Below, one piece after another: positions 24,055 through 33,155 of a DNA stretch of 64,000 bases. Below the pieces are notes generated by a model. That model had not been told where the DNA came from. It saw only the letters and a list, made by a program, of their open reading frames with translations, and ran no database searches. How positions within the stretch are numbered: position 1 is the stretch's first letter; each line of letters opens with the position of its first letter. The stretch is from Anaeromassilibacillus sp. An200 (GTDB lineage: Bacteria; Bacillota; Clostridia; Oscillospirales; Acutalibacteraceae): assembly GCF_002160025.1 (NCBI RefSeq), contig NZ_NFJU01000001.1:124001-188000 (forward strand), given 5' to 3'. The translations under genes and the position numbers were made by a program.

Positions 24055-25797
24055 TTAGAGTTTATTGTACCCGATCCAATGATGATTTTCAAGTATTTTC
24101 GTAATTTTTTCTGTCCCTGGAAGGGCTTGTAAATCGGATTTTCTCAAAATTCGGAGAAACAGCACGCAGAAAACATAGACCAGCACAAACGCGGCCATGG
24201 AAAACAGAGCTTCCCAACGTCCGGGCAAAACACGCTGCACCAAATGGGACACCTGCCATCCGGCAGCGGCCGCTGCCACGGAAGCCAGAAACGGTTTTCC
24301 AAACAAGCGGAACAGGCGCAGCTCCATATGTGTTTCCTTTCCCAGTGCTGCCAAACCGAAAAAGGTGAGAAAAAAGTAACAGACGAGCGTACCGAATCCC
24401 GCTCCCATCACATTGATCTCCGGAATTCCCGTCAGCACATAATTGAGGCCAATTTTAATCACCAGCCCGACGCAAAGCAGCTTGACGGGCAAATCCAGCC
24501 TCCCCACCGCCTGCAGCATACTATTGATGGGAATGTTGGCCGCGGCAAAGATGGAACCCAACCCAAGCAGGACCAGTATTTTCCCTGTAATGGGATTATA
24601 GCCGAGCAGCGACGCGATCGGCCCTGAGAGGACAGAGAGCGCAATCCCTGCCGGCATGGTGATAAGCGCTACAATCCGCAGCACATTCTCGATGCTGCTC
24701 TCAAGCTTGGGCCGGCTCCCGCTCGTCCAGGCCGCCGTTACGCTGGGCAGCGCCGACACGCCGAATGCCTGCGTCAGCGCGGGAACCAGCATAAAAAGCG
24801 TCAGGGCATTGGTATAGCATCCAAACAGCGCTGTCGGCACTCTTCCCTGCGCAATATCCTCCGGGCGAAGAAAGTCTCCGTACATGCCCAGCAGCACGCC
24901 GGCATGCTCTGTCATAACGGTGGAAATCCGATTTTGGAGAAAGGCGGTATCCACCAGACTGGACAGGTTGACCGCCAGCGCCCCCAGTGCCACGGGAATC
25001 GCCGTGCGGATCAGCGATCGCACCAAAATCCGGCGTCTGGCCGGAGCAGGGGAAGATCGAAGCTGCTCCTGCGTAATCCCGTCTCCCTGCACGCGGTGAT
25101 ACACCCACAAAGTCAGCAGGCTGATCACCGATCCCACTGTGACGCCCAGAATAGCCCCCGCCGCCGCCCATGGCAAAGCGGCGGAGCGGGCGTAGTCCAT
25201 GGAGGAAACCGCCTGTCCGAACACCGTTCCCGACGACACGAACTCTTCCATGGCACGATCCATCACAGCCCACGCGGTCAAAAGCCCCAGAATCAGCTTG
25301 CACAGCGCCTCCGCCACCTCGGAAAACGCGGTGGGGCGCATATCTCCCAAGCCTTCGTAATATCCGCGGTAAATCGCGGAAAGGGAACCGAAAAACACAG
25401 CGGGAGCCAGGACGTACACAGCGGGCAGCGCGTTTTGATCCGCCCGGTTGATAAAGGCGAGAAAGGGCGCGGATCCCAGAAGCATCAGTGCACAGGCCAG
25501 CGTGCCGAGCAAAAGGAAAATCGGAATGGAGACAGCATGCAGCCGCCGCACATCCCGATAGCGTTTACGTTCCAGATTTTCCGACACCATGCGAGCGATG
25601 GCTACCGGAAATCCGGCAGTCGCCAAACTGAAAATCGGATGGTAGATGGTGTACGCTGTTCCGAAGTAACCCATACCCACATCCCCGATGATGGCATTGA
25701 GCGGGATTTTGAAAAAGGCCCCGATCACCTTCACCAGGCCAACCGCAATCAGAAGGATCAATGCTCCCCCAAGAAATCCCTGCCCTCTTTTTTTCAT
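24055..25797 (-). CDS. SpoVB/MurJ-like lipid flippase (MATE-like, polysaccharide exporter family)
   Basis: 580 aa, about 14 membrane helices. MurJ/SpoVB-type motifs: KVIGAFFKIPLNAIIG, GYFGTAYTIYHPIFSLATAGFPVAI, and SAIYRGYYEGLGDMRPTA (residues ~144-161). GGGGAG lies 8 bases before ATG 25797. In this position Bacillus has spoVB (yabM), needed for cortex precursor transport in spores, so it probably flips lipid-linked wall or cortex precursors. First gene of the spore/division cluster; a MurJ role in growing cells is possible. Confidence 0.9.
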   Translation of the reverse strand: MKKRGQGFLGGALILLIAVGLVKVIGAFFKIPLNAIIGDVGMGYFGTAYTIYHPIFSLATAGFPVAIARMVSENLERKRYRDVRRLHAVSIPIFLLLGTLACALMLLGSAPFLAFINRADQNALPAVYVLAPAVFFGSLSAIYRGYYEGLGDMRPTAFSEVAEALCKLILGLLTAWAVMDRAMEEFVSSGTVFGQAVSSMDYARSAALPWAAAGAILGVTVGSVISLLTLWVYHRVQGDGITQEQLRSSPAPARRRILVRSLIRTAIPVALGALAVNLSSLVDTAFLQNRISTVMTEHAGVLLGMYGDFLRPEDIAQGRVPTALFGCYTNALTLFMLVPALTQAFGVSALPSVTAAWTSGSRPKLESSIENVLRIVALITMPAGIALSVLSGPIASLLGYNPITGKILVLLGLGSIFAAANIPINSMLQAVGRLDLPVKLLCVGLVIKIGLNYVLTGIPEINVMGAGFGTLVCYFFLTFFGLAALGKETHMELRLFRLFGKPFLASVAAAAAGWQVSHLVQRVLPGRWEALFSMAAFVLVYVFCVLFLRILRKSDLQALPGTEKITKILENHHWIGYNKL

Positions 25798-25881
25798 CCG
25801 CCGCTCTCCCCGCTTTCCGGCGCAGACAAGCGCCGTTTTTCTTATATATACGGTGGGGAAGGAAGCGATATGACCTCTTTT

Positions 25882-27915
25882 TTACGGCTCAGGATCGTAC
25901 ATAAAATCAATCCGCCCGCTGGAAACGTCGGCGGCAACGGCTTTGACGGGAAGCTCCTGTCCGATAGTCAGGCGGCGGCCCGTCGTCTCGTCCACCTGCG
26001 TCACCGCGCCGTCAAAGCGAAAATGCGCGTCCGGAAAGCTTTCCACCGGCACAAAGCCCTCCACTGTGTTCGGCAGCTGTACAAATACGCCGCGCATAGT
26101 CACGCCGCTGATGACGCCGAGAAAATGTTCGCCGAGATGAGCGCGCATATACTCCGCCATGTAGCAGTCCTCCGCGCTGCGCTCCGCCGTCATGGCCCGC
26201 ACCTCACAGTCCGAGGACTGCGCCGCGGACTCCTGCGCGAAGGTCTGGAAACGGGCGACACACTCTCCACGGTTCTGCGTTTTCAGCCAGAAGGAGAGGA
26301 TCCGGTGGATCGAGGTATCCGGATAACGGCGGATAGGCGAGGTGAAATGGCAATAATCGGCAAGCGCAAGGCCGAAATGGCCGATCGGGGCGGTATCGTA
26401 CCGCGCCTTTGCCATGGTACGCAGAATCTGGTGCGAGATCACACGCTCCGAGGTTGTCCCCTCCGCCTGACGCATCACGGCAGCGAGATCCCCCGTTTTG
26501 ACGTCCCCGCGGTGCTCCAGCGGCTTCGCGGAAAATCCCAGAGCCGTGACCAGCTCGGCCAGACTGTCCACACGATCTGGATTAGGCTTCTCATGGACGC
26601 GGTAGACAAAAGGAAGCTGATGCTTCTCCGCCAGCATCGCAGCAGCGCGGTTTGCCATAATCATCAGCTGCTCGATCATCTGCTCGCTTTCTCCCGTTGT
26701 GTGCGGGTTTACATCGATGCAGACACCGTTTTCATCTACGGTAAACACTGACTCGCTGCTGGCGAGATCAACCGTGCCGCTCTCCTTGGACTTCTGACGC
26801 AAAAGCGTAGCCAGTTTGCGGGCCATGCTCAGGGAACGCTGCACAGGCGCATATTTTTCTTTAAGCTCCTTGGAAGCTTTCCCGGCGAAAATCTCGTTGA
26901 CCTCCGAGTACACACCGCGCACCTTGGAATGAATCACCGATTTATGGAATTCATATTTTTCGATATTGCCGTCCAGATCGATCCAGATCAGGACGGAAAA
27001 GGTCAGCTTGTCCTCCCCCGCATTGAGCGAGCACACACCATTGGAAAGTTCCTCGGGAAGCATTGGGATCACGCGGTCGGCAAAGTAGACGGAGGTGCCG
27101 CGCTCCATAGCCTCGCAATCGATCGCGCTTCCCGGCTTCACATAATGGGAAACGTCCGCGATGTGCACGCCCAGCTTATAACCGGTACGCGTACGCGAGA
27201 CAGAAATGGCGTCGTCCAGATCTTTCGCGGAAGCGCTGTCGATCGTACAAATAGCCGTTTTGCGCAGATCGAGACGGCCTTTAAGCTCCTCGGGAAGAAT
27301 TTGCCGATCCTTGAGCCGCAATGCCTCCTCCTTCACCTCCTCCGGGAACTCCCGGCGGATCCGGTTTTCGTCGATGATGGCATCCGCACAGACTCGCGCG
27401 CTGTCCCCGCGTCCGTACAGCTTGAGCACGCGGCCCAGATATTCGCCATGGCTGCCGGGAACAACCTCCACCTGCACCTTGTCGCCGTCATGGAGCCCAG
27501 TCAGGCTGCCTTTGGCCAGCGCCAGCGCATAGCGCAGCGCCGCGTCGGCATGAAAGAGTGTACCGTATTCATCATGACGCAGGGTTCCCGTGAGGAAGCG
27601 GCTTCCCTCTGCGGTGATCTCCTCCACCTCCGCGCTCGGCCCTTTTTCCTGCTGGATAATATTGGTCAAAACCACGCTGTCCCCCAAAAATGCACCGTGC
27701 AGACGATCCGCGTGGATGAACATATCCTCCCCTCCGTCATCCGGACGGGCAAACGCAAAATTCCGGGACAGTGATACAATCTTTGCCGATACTTTTCTTT
27801 TCTCCACAGGTTTCATCACCGGTTTTTCCGGTGCGGCAAAGGTTTTTCTTTCATGAAAATGATTCCCCTGCGGGCGAAAACTGCTCTTTTGCTTTCCTTT
27901 AAATTTTTTCCCCAT
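25882..27915 (-). CDS. rnr: Ribonuclease R (3'-5' exoribonuclease)
   Basis: 677 aa from ATG 27915 (MGKKFKGKQ), preceded by GGAGG 5 bases away. Basic N-terminal tail, cold-shock domain (AKIVSLSRNFAFARPDDGGEDMF by parts), then the RNB nuclease with SAKDLDDAISV (metal Asp), ADVSHYVKPGS, DYCHFTSPIRRYPD, and a C-terminal S1 domain (GVISGVTMRGVFVQLPNTVEG). It degrades structured RNA and, with tmRNA, stalled messages. It follows secG, as in many Firmicutes. No smpB follows here. Confidence 0.95.
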   Translation of the reverse strand: MGKKFKGKQKSSFRPQGNHFHERKTFAAPEKPVMKPVEKRKVSAKIVSLSRNFAFARPDDGGEDMFIHADRLHGAFLGDSVVLTNIIQQEKGPSAEVEEITAEGSRFLTGTLRHDEYGTLFHADAALRYALALAKGSLTGLHDGDKVQVEVVPGSHGEYLGRVLKLYGRGDSARVCADAIIDENRIRREFPEEVKEEALRLKDRQILPEELKGRLDLRKTAICTIDSASAKDLDDAISVSRTRTGYKLGVHIADVSHYVKPGSAIDCEAMERGTSVYFADRVIPMLPEELSNGVCSLNAGEDKLTFSVLIWIDLDGNIEKYEFHKSVIHSKVRGVYSEVNEIFAGKASKELKEKYAPVQRSLSMARKLATLLRQKSKESGTVDLASSESVFTVDENGVCIDVNPHTTGESEQMIEQLMIMANRAAAMLAEKHQLPFVYRVHEKPNPDRVDSLAELVTALGFSAKPLEHRGDVKTGDLAAVMRQAEGTTSERVISHQILRTMAKARYDTAPIGHFGLALADYCHFTSPIRRYPDTSIHRILSFWLKTQNRGECVARFQTFAQESAAQSSDCEVRAMTAERSAEDCYMAEYMRAHLGEHFLGVISGVTMRGVFVQLPNTVEGFVPVESFPDAHFRFDGAVTQVDETTGRRLTIGQELPVKAVAADVSSGRIDFMYDPEP

Positions 27916-28066
27916 GATTCCTCCACTTTTCTTCACACATCTTCTCACACTGCGCCTTCACTGCCAGCCTGTGCCCTAAGATCCGAAAAAACTTTCTCTC
28001 CGCACTCTATTCTGCCGCATGGTTGGTTTCCCAATACCTTTTGTTCACTCTCCACAAAAGGCAAAG

Positions 28067-28090
28067 AAAAAACCCCCGCCGAGGCGGGGG
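28067..28090 (-). terminator. Terminator between secG and rnr
   Basis: Hairpin CCCCCGCC / GGCGGGGG with a 2-base loop, followed on the minus strand by six T. Confidence 0.88.
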
Positions 28091-28099
28091 CGATCGCCA

Positions 28100-28348
28100 T
28101 TATTGTGCAAAGAACATAAAAATGTTAATCGCAACAACCAGAGCAAAGAAGCCGATGGTGATCACTTTTGTCCATCTGGCCAGAAACGCGTCAACCGAAC
28201 GAGCCTTGTTCTTGGAAAGGAACGTATCCGCGCCGCCGGTGATGGCGCCCATATTCTGCTGGTGGCCTTCCTGCAGAATCACGATAATCGTAATCGCAAT
28301 GGAAAACAGCAGAAGGATGACCCCAAAAACAATCTGGATTGCTGGCAT
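28100..28348 (-). CDS. secG: Protein translocase subunit SecG
   Basis: 82 aa with two membrane helices (VFGVILLLFSIAITIIVILQEG and ITIGFFALVVAINIFMFF) and the conserved loop GAITGGADTFLSKNKAR. Small partner of SecYE that helps protein export. Ribosome site GGAGGTGCC before ATG 28348 and a good sigma-A promoter at 28386-28414. A strong terminator separates it from rnr. Confidence 0.95.
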   Translation of the reverse strand: MPAIQIVFGVILLLFSIAITIIVILQEGHQQNMGAITGGADTFLSKNKARSVDAFLARWTKVITIGFFALVVAINIFMFFAQ

Positions 28349-28385
28349 AAGGCACCTCCGAAAGCATAAATATCGATCTTAAAGT

Positions 28386-28414
28386 ATCATAACACATTCG
28401 ACTGTGGTTTGCAA
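28386..28414 (-). promoter_or_regulatory. Sigma-A promoter of secG
   Basis: Minus strand -35 TTGCAA (28414-28409), 17-base spacer, -10 TATGAT (28391-28386). It abuts the end of the symporter gene. Confidence 0.7.
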
Positions 28415-28415
28415 G

Positions 28416-29984
28416 CTAATTTTTCGCCCGGATTCGCGCGCCGTTTTGCGATCCAGCGGCCGCCTGCTCCGAAACAGCGGACGCCTGCTTTCCCTCTCCT
28501 GTTTGCAGGGAAAAATCCGGATCAAAAAACTCAGGAGGAACCTGCGCGAAAGCTCCGCCAAGCTTGCAGCCGATCGGAGTCGCAATCAGGCAAGCCGCGA
28601 ACGAGGAAGCCATCGCGATCACGCCAAACAAGGCCGCGCTGCCGCTGTCAAAACCGGACGCCGCCGCAAGAACCAGAGAAACCGCAGCCCCGACAAGCAT
28701 CCCGGCCCAGGCTCCCGTACGGTTCATCCGCTTCCACCACAGCCCGAGGAAATACGGCGCCAGAAAAGCGCCCGAAATCGTCCCCCAGGAAAAAGACATC
28801 AGCGTCAGAATGGGCGTTTTGAATACAGCAATCAGGAATGACAGCACAATAAATACCAAACAGAGCACCCTTGTCTGCCGCAAGGTTTTGTTCTTGTCCT
28901 CCTGCTTGCGGCGCGCAGCGATCAGATCCATCGAAATCGCAGAGCAAGCGGAAAGGGTGATGCCGGACAAGGTGGAAACCGACGCAGAAAGGACCAGAAC
29001 AAGCACTACACCGAGCAGCACAACCGGCAGCGTCCGATCCAGAATGATCGGGATCATCTGATCCGTCCCGCCTGCCGGCGTTTCCGTGAAGAATAATCGA
29101 GTCAGCGAACCGATAAAATAGGCGCAGACCGAAATTATGGCGCAAAATGCGGTGGAAATCACTGTTCCGGCCCGAATCGCCTTCTGATCGGCCACACCAT
29201 AAAATTTCTGAATCATCTGCGGCATTCCCCAGGTACCAACGCTTGTCAGCAGACACAGACCAATGAGCTGCGCTGTCCCTGCTCCATCCAGCGACAGGAT
29301 GCCCGCTTCCTCCATGATCCCGGTAAGACGTTCCATCCCGACGGAAAAGCCGCCCACCTCAGGGGAAGCCAGCACAAAGCCAACCATCAGCAGCACGCCG
29401 CCGATCATCACGATCCCCTGGATCAGGTCTGCGCGCAGGGAAGCAATGTATCCTCCCGCAATGAGATAAGCCGCCGCTACCGCCGCGATCGCCAGCATCG
29501 CCCACTCGTAGCGGATTCCCAGCGCGATTTCGCACAGATAGGACAAGCCGGAGTAGACGCTGGCGGAATACGGCACCATAAAGATAAAAATCAAAAGAGC
29601 GGCAAAGGTTTTCATGCGCGGGGACTGGTAGCGCTTTTCAAACATCTGCGGCATTGTCTTGATTTTCAGGCGGCGTGTCACATCGCGTGTTTTCGGCGCA
29701 AGCAGTTTCCAGGCCAGAAGCGCGCCAATCAGCGCGTTGGACAAACCCACCAGCACAGCCCACAGGCCAAACCGGAAGCCGCTGCTGCCTGCGTAGCCGA
29801 TAAACAGCACAGCGGAAAAATAGGTGGTTCCATACGCAAATGCTGAAACCCATGGTCCGGCACGGCGTCCTCCCACCACAAAATCTGTGAGCGTTCTCGT
29901 CTTTCGCGCTCCCTGCACACCTACCCACACCATCGCTGCGATATACAGGGCAATGATCATCCAGATGGCTGCTTCCTTTGGCAA
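28416..29984 (-). CDS. Sodium:solute symporter family transporter
   Basis: 522 aa from TTG 29984, chosen because GAGGTGAGGGAG sits directly before it; an ATG 31 codons upstream lies before any ribosome site and after the promoter. About 13 membrane helices with the SSS-family signature region (GGYIASLRADLIQGIVM, residues ~175-191) and family opening (DFVVGGRRAGPWVSAF). The closest pattern is the proline/pantothenate-type group; substrate unknown. Single gene driven by a consensus promoter at 30039-30067. A ~45-residue polar tail ends the protein. Confidence 0.92.
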   Translation of the reverse strand: MPKEAAIWMIIALYIAAMVWVGVQGARKTRTLTDFVVGGRRAGPWVSAFAYGTTYFSAVLFIGYAGSSGFRFGLWAVLVGLSNALIGALLAWKLLAPKTRDVTRRLKIKTMPQMFEKRYQSPRMKTFAALLIFIFMVPYSASVYSGLSYLCEIALGIRYEWAMLAIAAVAAAYLIAGGYIASLRADLIQGIVMIGGVLLMVGFVLASPEVGGFSVGMERLTGIMEEAGILSLDGAGTAQLIGLCLLTSVGTWGMPQMIQKFYGVADQKAIRAGTVISTAFCAIISVCAYFIGSLTRLFFTETPAGGTDQMIPIILDRTLPVVLLGVVLVLVLSASVSTLSGITLSACSAISMDLIAARRKQEDKNKTLRQTRVLCLVFIVLSFLIAVFKTPILTLMSFSWGTISGAFLAPYFLGLWWKRMNRTGAWAGMLVGAAVSLVLAAASGFDSGSAALFGVIAMASSFAACLIATPIGCKLGGAFAQVPPEFFDPDFSLQTGEGKQASAVSEQAAAGSQNGARIRAKN

Positions 29985-30038
29985 CTCCCTCACCTCGTAT
30001 TTTAGCGGTTTAAAGCTTTTGCCTGATAAAGTAAGATT

Positions 30039-30067
30039 ATTATACCGAACGCAGCGCCGGATGTCAA
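30039..30067 (-). promoter_or_regulatory. Perfect-consensus sigma-A promoter of the symporter
   Basis: Minus strand TTGACA (30067-30062), exactly 17 bases, TATAAT (30044-30039). The expected start gives a ~50-base leader before the TTG start at 29984. Confidence 0.88.
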
Positions 30068-30145
30068 GACATTCCATTATGATAATTCGTCAACCTTTTT
30101 CATTTTCCATCCATAATGTGCCTACTTGGGAAATTGCTATGTTAA

Positions 30146-30751
30146 TCAGGTGCGGGCTCCATTTACCCATTGAACCGGCAGACCTGTCTTCTCTGTTAGA
30201 AATTCAGGAAAATCGGACAAGCTTCCCTGAATAAAGCCAGATTTTTGCAGAATGTATAATGGATTTGGTTTTCCTTTGATATAAAAATGCTTTTCATCCT
30301 CCCACACCCGATCAACAAAAGAGTAACTATACCGACAGTCGCTTTTCCCTGATTGATTGTGAGAACAAATTTCAAACTCTTCTTCCATAAAACGAACAAT
30401 CAAAGATCTATATTGCTGTTTTTCATAATTTTTCCATGCTTTTTGCACCCAACGAGGATTACGCGGCACACCTCGAATCAATAAGATAATACCTGCAATA
30501 CTAAAAATCCATGCGTACTGAAAGAAAGGGAGGTCAATAATTGAACGCAACCACAGATAAACAATTTCTATCATCGCGCCAGTCAAAATCATGAACCAGG
30601 CCAACATTCTCATACCGTGGGAGGAAAGCTGTTTAGGCGGCGCTTTCCCCGGAGTTTTCAAACGGAAAGCAAGCCAAAGATCCGAAAAATCTTCTATGCT
30701 ATACTTATTCTGTATCTCAAATCTCGCATTAGAATGATCTATGTTCCTCAC
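30146..30751 (-). CDS. YcxB-like membrane protein (201 aa), AT-rich
   Basis: Two adjacent membrane helices (WFMILTGAMIEIVYLWL and AWIFSIAGIILLIRGV) followed by a YcxB-type domain with a repeating pattern of short strands (FEICSHN, YSYSFVDRVWEDEKHFYIKG, PLYILQKSGF) and a closing helix. Start uncertain: GTG 30751 gives the longest frame but AAGGAG touches it; a non-standard start a few codons later would fit the spacing better. The gene is clearly more AT-rich than its neighbours, suggesting recent acquisition. Function unknown; YcxB-like proteins are often near regulators or membrane stress genes. Confidence 0.72.
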   Translation of the reverse strand: MRNIDHSNARFEIQNKYSIEDFSDLWLAFRLKTPGKAPPKQLSSHGMRMLAWFMILTGAMIEIVYLWLRSIIDLPFFQYAWIFSIAGIILLIRGVPRNPRWVQKAWKNYEKQQYRSLIVRFMEEEFEICSHNQSGKSDCRYSYSFVDRVWEDEKHFYIKGKPNPLYILQKSGFIQGSLSDFPEFLTEKTGLPVQWVNGART

Positions 30752-30816
30752 ACTCCTTTTTCCAGCCCACTCAAAACAAACACATAGTATATTTCATCGT
30801 TCCTGCGCCATACTAA

Positions 30817-30898
30817 GAAGCGGAAGTCCCAAGTGAACCTGCGTTTGCCGCTTCGGACTGCCTCCCGCCCCGGCTATTGGCCCGGGCGGGTTCTTTTT
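30817..30898 (+). ncRNA. Candidate structured RNA: H-type pseudoknot plus intrinsic terminator
   Basis: GAAGCGG (30817-30823) can pair with CCGCTTC (30848-30854) while AGTCC (30825-30829) pairs with GGACT (30855-30859): interleaved, so a pseudoknot. Immediately downstream, CCCGCCC (30864-30870) pairs with GGGCGGG (30884-30890), followed by TTCTTTTTT on the plus strand only. This reads as the 3' end of a plus-strand small RNA, convergent with parC. I found no convincing plus-strand promoter and do not recognise the family, so it may instead be a structured parC 3' region. Confidence 0.4.
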
Positions 30899-30903
30899 TG
30901 CCC

Positions 30904-33141
30904 TTACAACGTCATCTGTTCGCCTTCTGTTTCCTCCGGCAAGGGCAGAGCACCGGTCGCCGGGATGTTTTTGCGGTAGCGGTCTGGCTTTTTCAGCATG
31001 TCCTCCTGATATGGAACGGCAGACAGGACACGCGCGCCCTTTTTCAGCGTCATCACCTGCACGCCCTGCGTGTTGCGCGTCGCTTTAGAGGCCACAGCTC
31101 CGGTATGGAAAAGAAGCAGCCTTCCCTGGGAGCTGGTAACCAGGAACTCTCCGTCCTCGGAAAGCTGCTGCGCGCAGGCAAGCGGAGACTTGTCGCTGTA
31201 CGCCCCCAGCAGCTTTTTTCGGTTTGTCTTGGTCTCGTAGGCGGACAGCTCCACCTTGGCCACCTTCCCGTTTTCAAAGAAGAACAGCATCCAGCCGGTG
31301 TAATCCTTGGTCACCGCCATAAACACAGCGTTCTCCCCCTCGTCCATGCCGAGACGGGCCGGAATAAACTCACCCAGCACGCTGGCCTTGGTGTCGGAAA
31401 AGTCGCTGGCCCGCGTCTTGTACACCTGGCAGCGATCCGTAAAGAAGAGCAGATCGCAGGCGTTCGTCGCTTCGAGCGTCTGAACGATCTCGTCTCCCTC
31501 CTTCAGCTTTTGTTCGCCGCTCATGCGCAGAGACAGCGGGGTAATCTTCTTGAAATAGCCCTCGCGGGTGAAGAAAAGGTTCACCGGATAATCTGGGATT
31601 TCCTCCTCTTCGACGGATTCCTCCAGTTCATTGGCATACAGCAGCATGGAGCGCCGGGGCTGTCCGTAATCGGAGGCAACCCGTTTGAGCTCGGAGATAA
31701 TGATGGACTTGACCTTGGACTTGTTGTCCATAATCTCCTGGAGATCCGCGATATCCTTCTCCAGCTGGCTGATCTCCTCCGTGCGCTTGAGGATATATTC
31801 GCGGTTGAGATGGCGCAGCTTGATCTCCGCCACATATTCCGCCTGCGTCTCGTCAATGCCGAAGCCGATCATGAGGTTCGGCACCACCTCGGATTCCTCC
31901 TCGGTTTCGCGAACAATCCGAACCGCTTTGTCAATGTCGAGCAGGATGGATTGCAGGCCGCGCAGCAGGTGCAGCTTTTCGCGCTTGCGGGAAAGGTCAT
32001 AATAGGTGCGGCGGCGCACGCACTCCACACGGAACGCTGTCCATTCCCCAAGCAGTTCCCGCACGCCCATGACGCGCGGGGTTCCGCCAACAAGGACGTT
32101 GAAGTTGCAGGAGAAACTATCCTCCAACGCTGTCATCCGGAACAGTTTCTGCATCAGCTTGTCGGGATCCACGCCGCGCTTGAGATCGATCGTGATTTTC
32201 AGACCGTTCAAACCGGTTTCGTCGCGGATATCGGCGATTTCCTTGAGCTTGCCCTGCTTGATCAGATCGATTACCTTTTCGACGATTACCTCCACCGTCG
32301 TGGTGGGCGGAATCTGCGTGACATCCACACAGTTGGCGGACTTGTCATAGGTATAGCGCGAACGCACGCGAAAGCTGCCGCGTCCCGTGGCGTAGATTTC
32401 CTCCATTTGCTTCCGATCGTAGACGATCAGACCGCCGCCCGGAAAATCCGGGGCTTGCAGCGTGGAGAGCACGTCAAAATCCGGATCGCGGATGAGTCCA
32501 ATTGCCGTTTGACAGACCTCCGCCAGGTTAAAGGGGCAGATGGAGCTTGCCATACCGACCGCAATACCGGTATTGGCGTTTACCAGCACCGACGGGAAGG
32601 TGGCGGGCAGAAGCGTTGGCTCCTTGAGCGTGTTGTCGTAGTTATCTACGAAGTCAACCGTATCCTTGTCGATGTCCCGGAACAGCTCCTGACAGATATT
32701 GTCCAGGCGTGCTTCCGTATAACGGGAAGCCGCCCAGGCCATATCGCGCGAATAGAATTTGCCGAAGTTGCCCTTGGAGTCGACAAATGGATGCAGCAGT
32801 GCCTCATAGCCGCGGCTCAGGCGCACCATGGTATCGTAAATCGCGGCGTCGCCGTGCGGGTTCAGCTTCATCGTCTGGCCGACAATGTTGGCGCTTTTGG
32901 TACGGGCGGAACCGAGCAGCCCCATTTTATACATGGTGAAGAGCAGCTTCCGGTGAGACGGCTTGAAGCCGTCAATCTCCGGGATAGCACGCGACAAAAT
33001 AACGCTCATGGCGTAGGGCATATAGTTCTTTTCCAGCGTATCGGTGATCCGCTGCTCCATCACCTCTCCGGCGTGCTCGATCACACCATGCACCGCTCCG
33101 GAAGGACGGGCAGCCCCGCTGTCATTTCTTTTTCTGGCCAT
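30904..33141 (-). CDS. parC: Type IIA topoisomerase subunit A (ParC/GyrA-like, clostridial paralogue)
   Basis: 745 aa. Winged-helix and tower domains with the catalytic Tyr in AASRYTEARL (about residue 142), NPHGDAAIYDTMVRL, and a long coiled coil (EEISQLEKDIADLQEIMDNKSKV). The C-terminal beta-propeller is short (~180 residues) and no GyrA box is evident, favouring a topoisomerase IV-like decatenase. Quinolone-type residues around GNFGKFYSRDMAWA differ from GyrA/ParC norms. Start ATG 33141 has GGAGGG upstream; the gene lies 14 bases after its B-subunit partner. Confidence 0.93.
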   Translation of the reverse strand: MARKRNDSGAARPSGAVHGVIEHAGEVMEQRITDTLEKNYMPYAMSVILSRAIPEIDGFKPSHRKLLFTMYKMGLLGSARTKSANIVGQTMKLNPHGDAAIYDTMVRLSRGYEALLHPFVDSKGNFGKFYSRDMAWAASRYTEARLDNICQELFRDIDKDTVDFVDNYDNTLKEPTLLPATFPSVLVNANTGIAVGMASSICPFNLAEVCQTAIGLIRDPDFDVLSTLQAPDFPGGGLIVYDRKQMEEIYATGRGSFRVRSRYTYDKSANCVDVTQIPPTTTVEVIVEKVIDLIKQGKLKEIADIRDETGLNGLKITIDLKRGVDPDKLMQKLFRMTALEDSFSCNFNVLVGGTPRVMGVRELLGEWTAFRVECVRRRTYYDLSRKREKLHLLRGLQSILLDIDKAVRIVRETEEESEVVPNLMIGFGIDETQAEYVAEIKLRHLNREYILKRTEEISQLEKDIADLQEIMDNKSKVKSIIISELKRVASDYGQPRRSMLLYANELEESVEEEEIPDYPVNLFFTREGYFKKITPLSLRMSGEQKLKEGDEIVQTLEATNACDLLFFTDRCQVYKTRASDFSDTKASVLGEFIPARLGMDEGENAVFMAVTKDYTGWMLFFFENGKVAKVELSAYETKTNRKKLLGAYSDKSPLACAQQLSEDGEFLVTSSQGRLLLFHTGAVASKATRNTQGVQVMTLKKGARVLSAVPYQEDMLKKPDRYRKNIPATGALPLPEETEGEQMTL

Positions 33142-33155
33142 TCTCGTCCCTCCTC

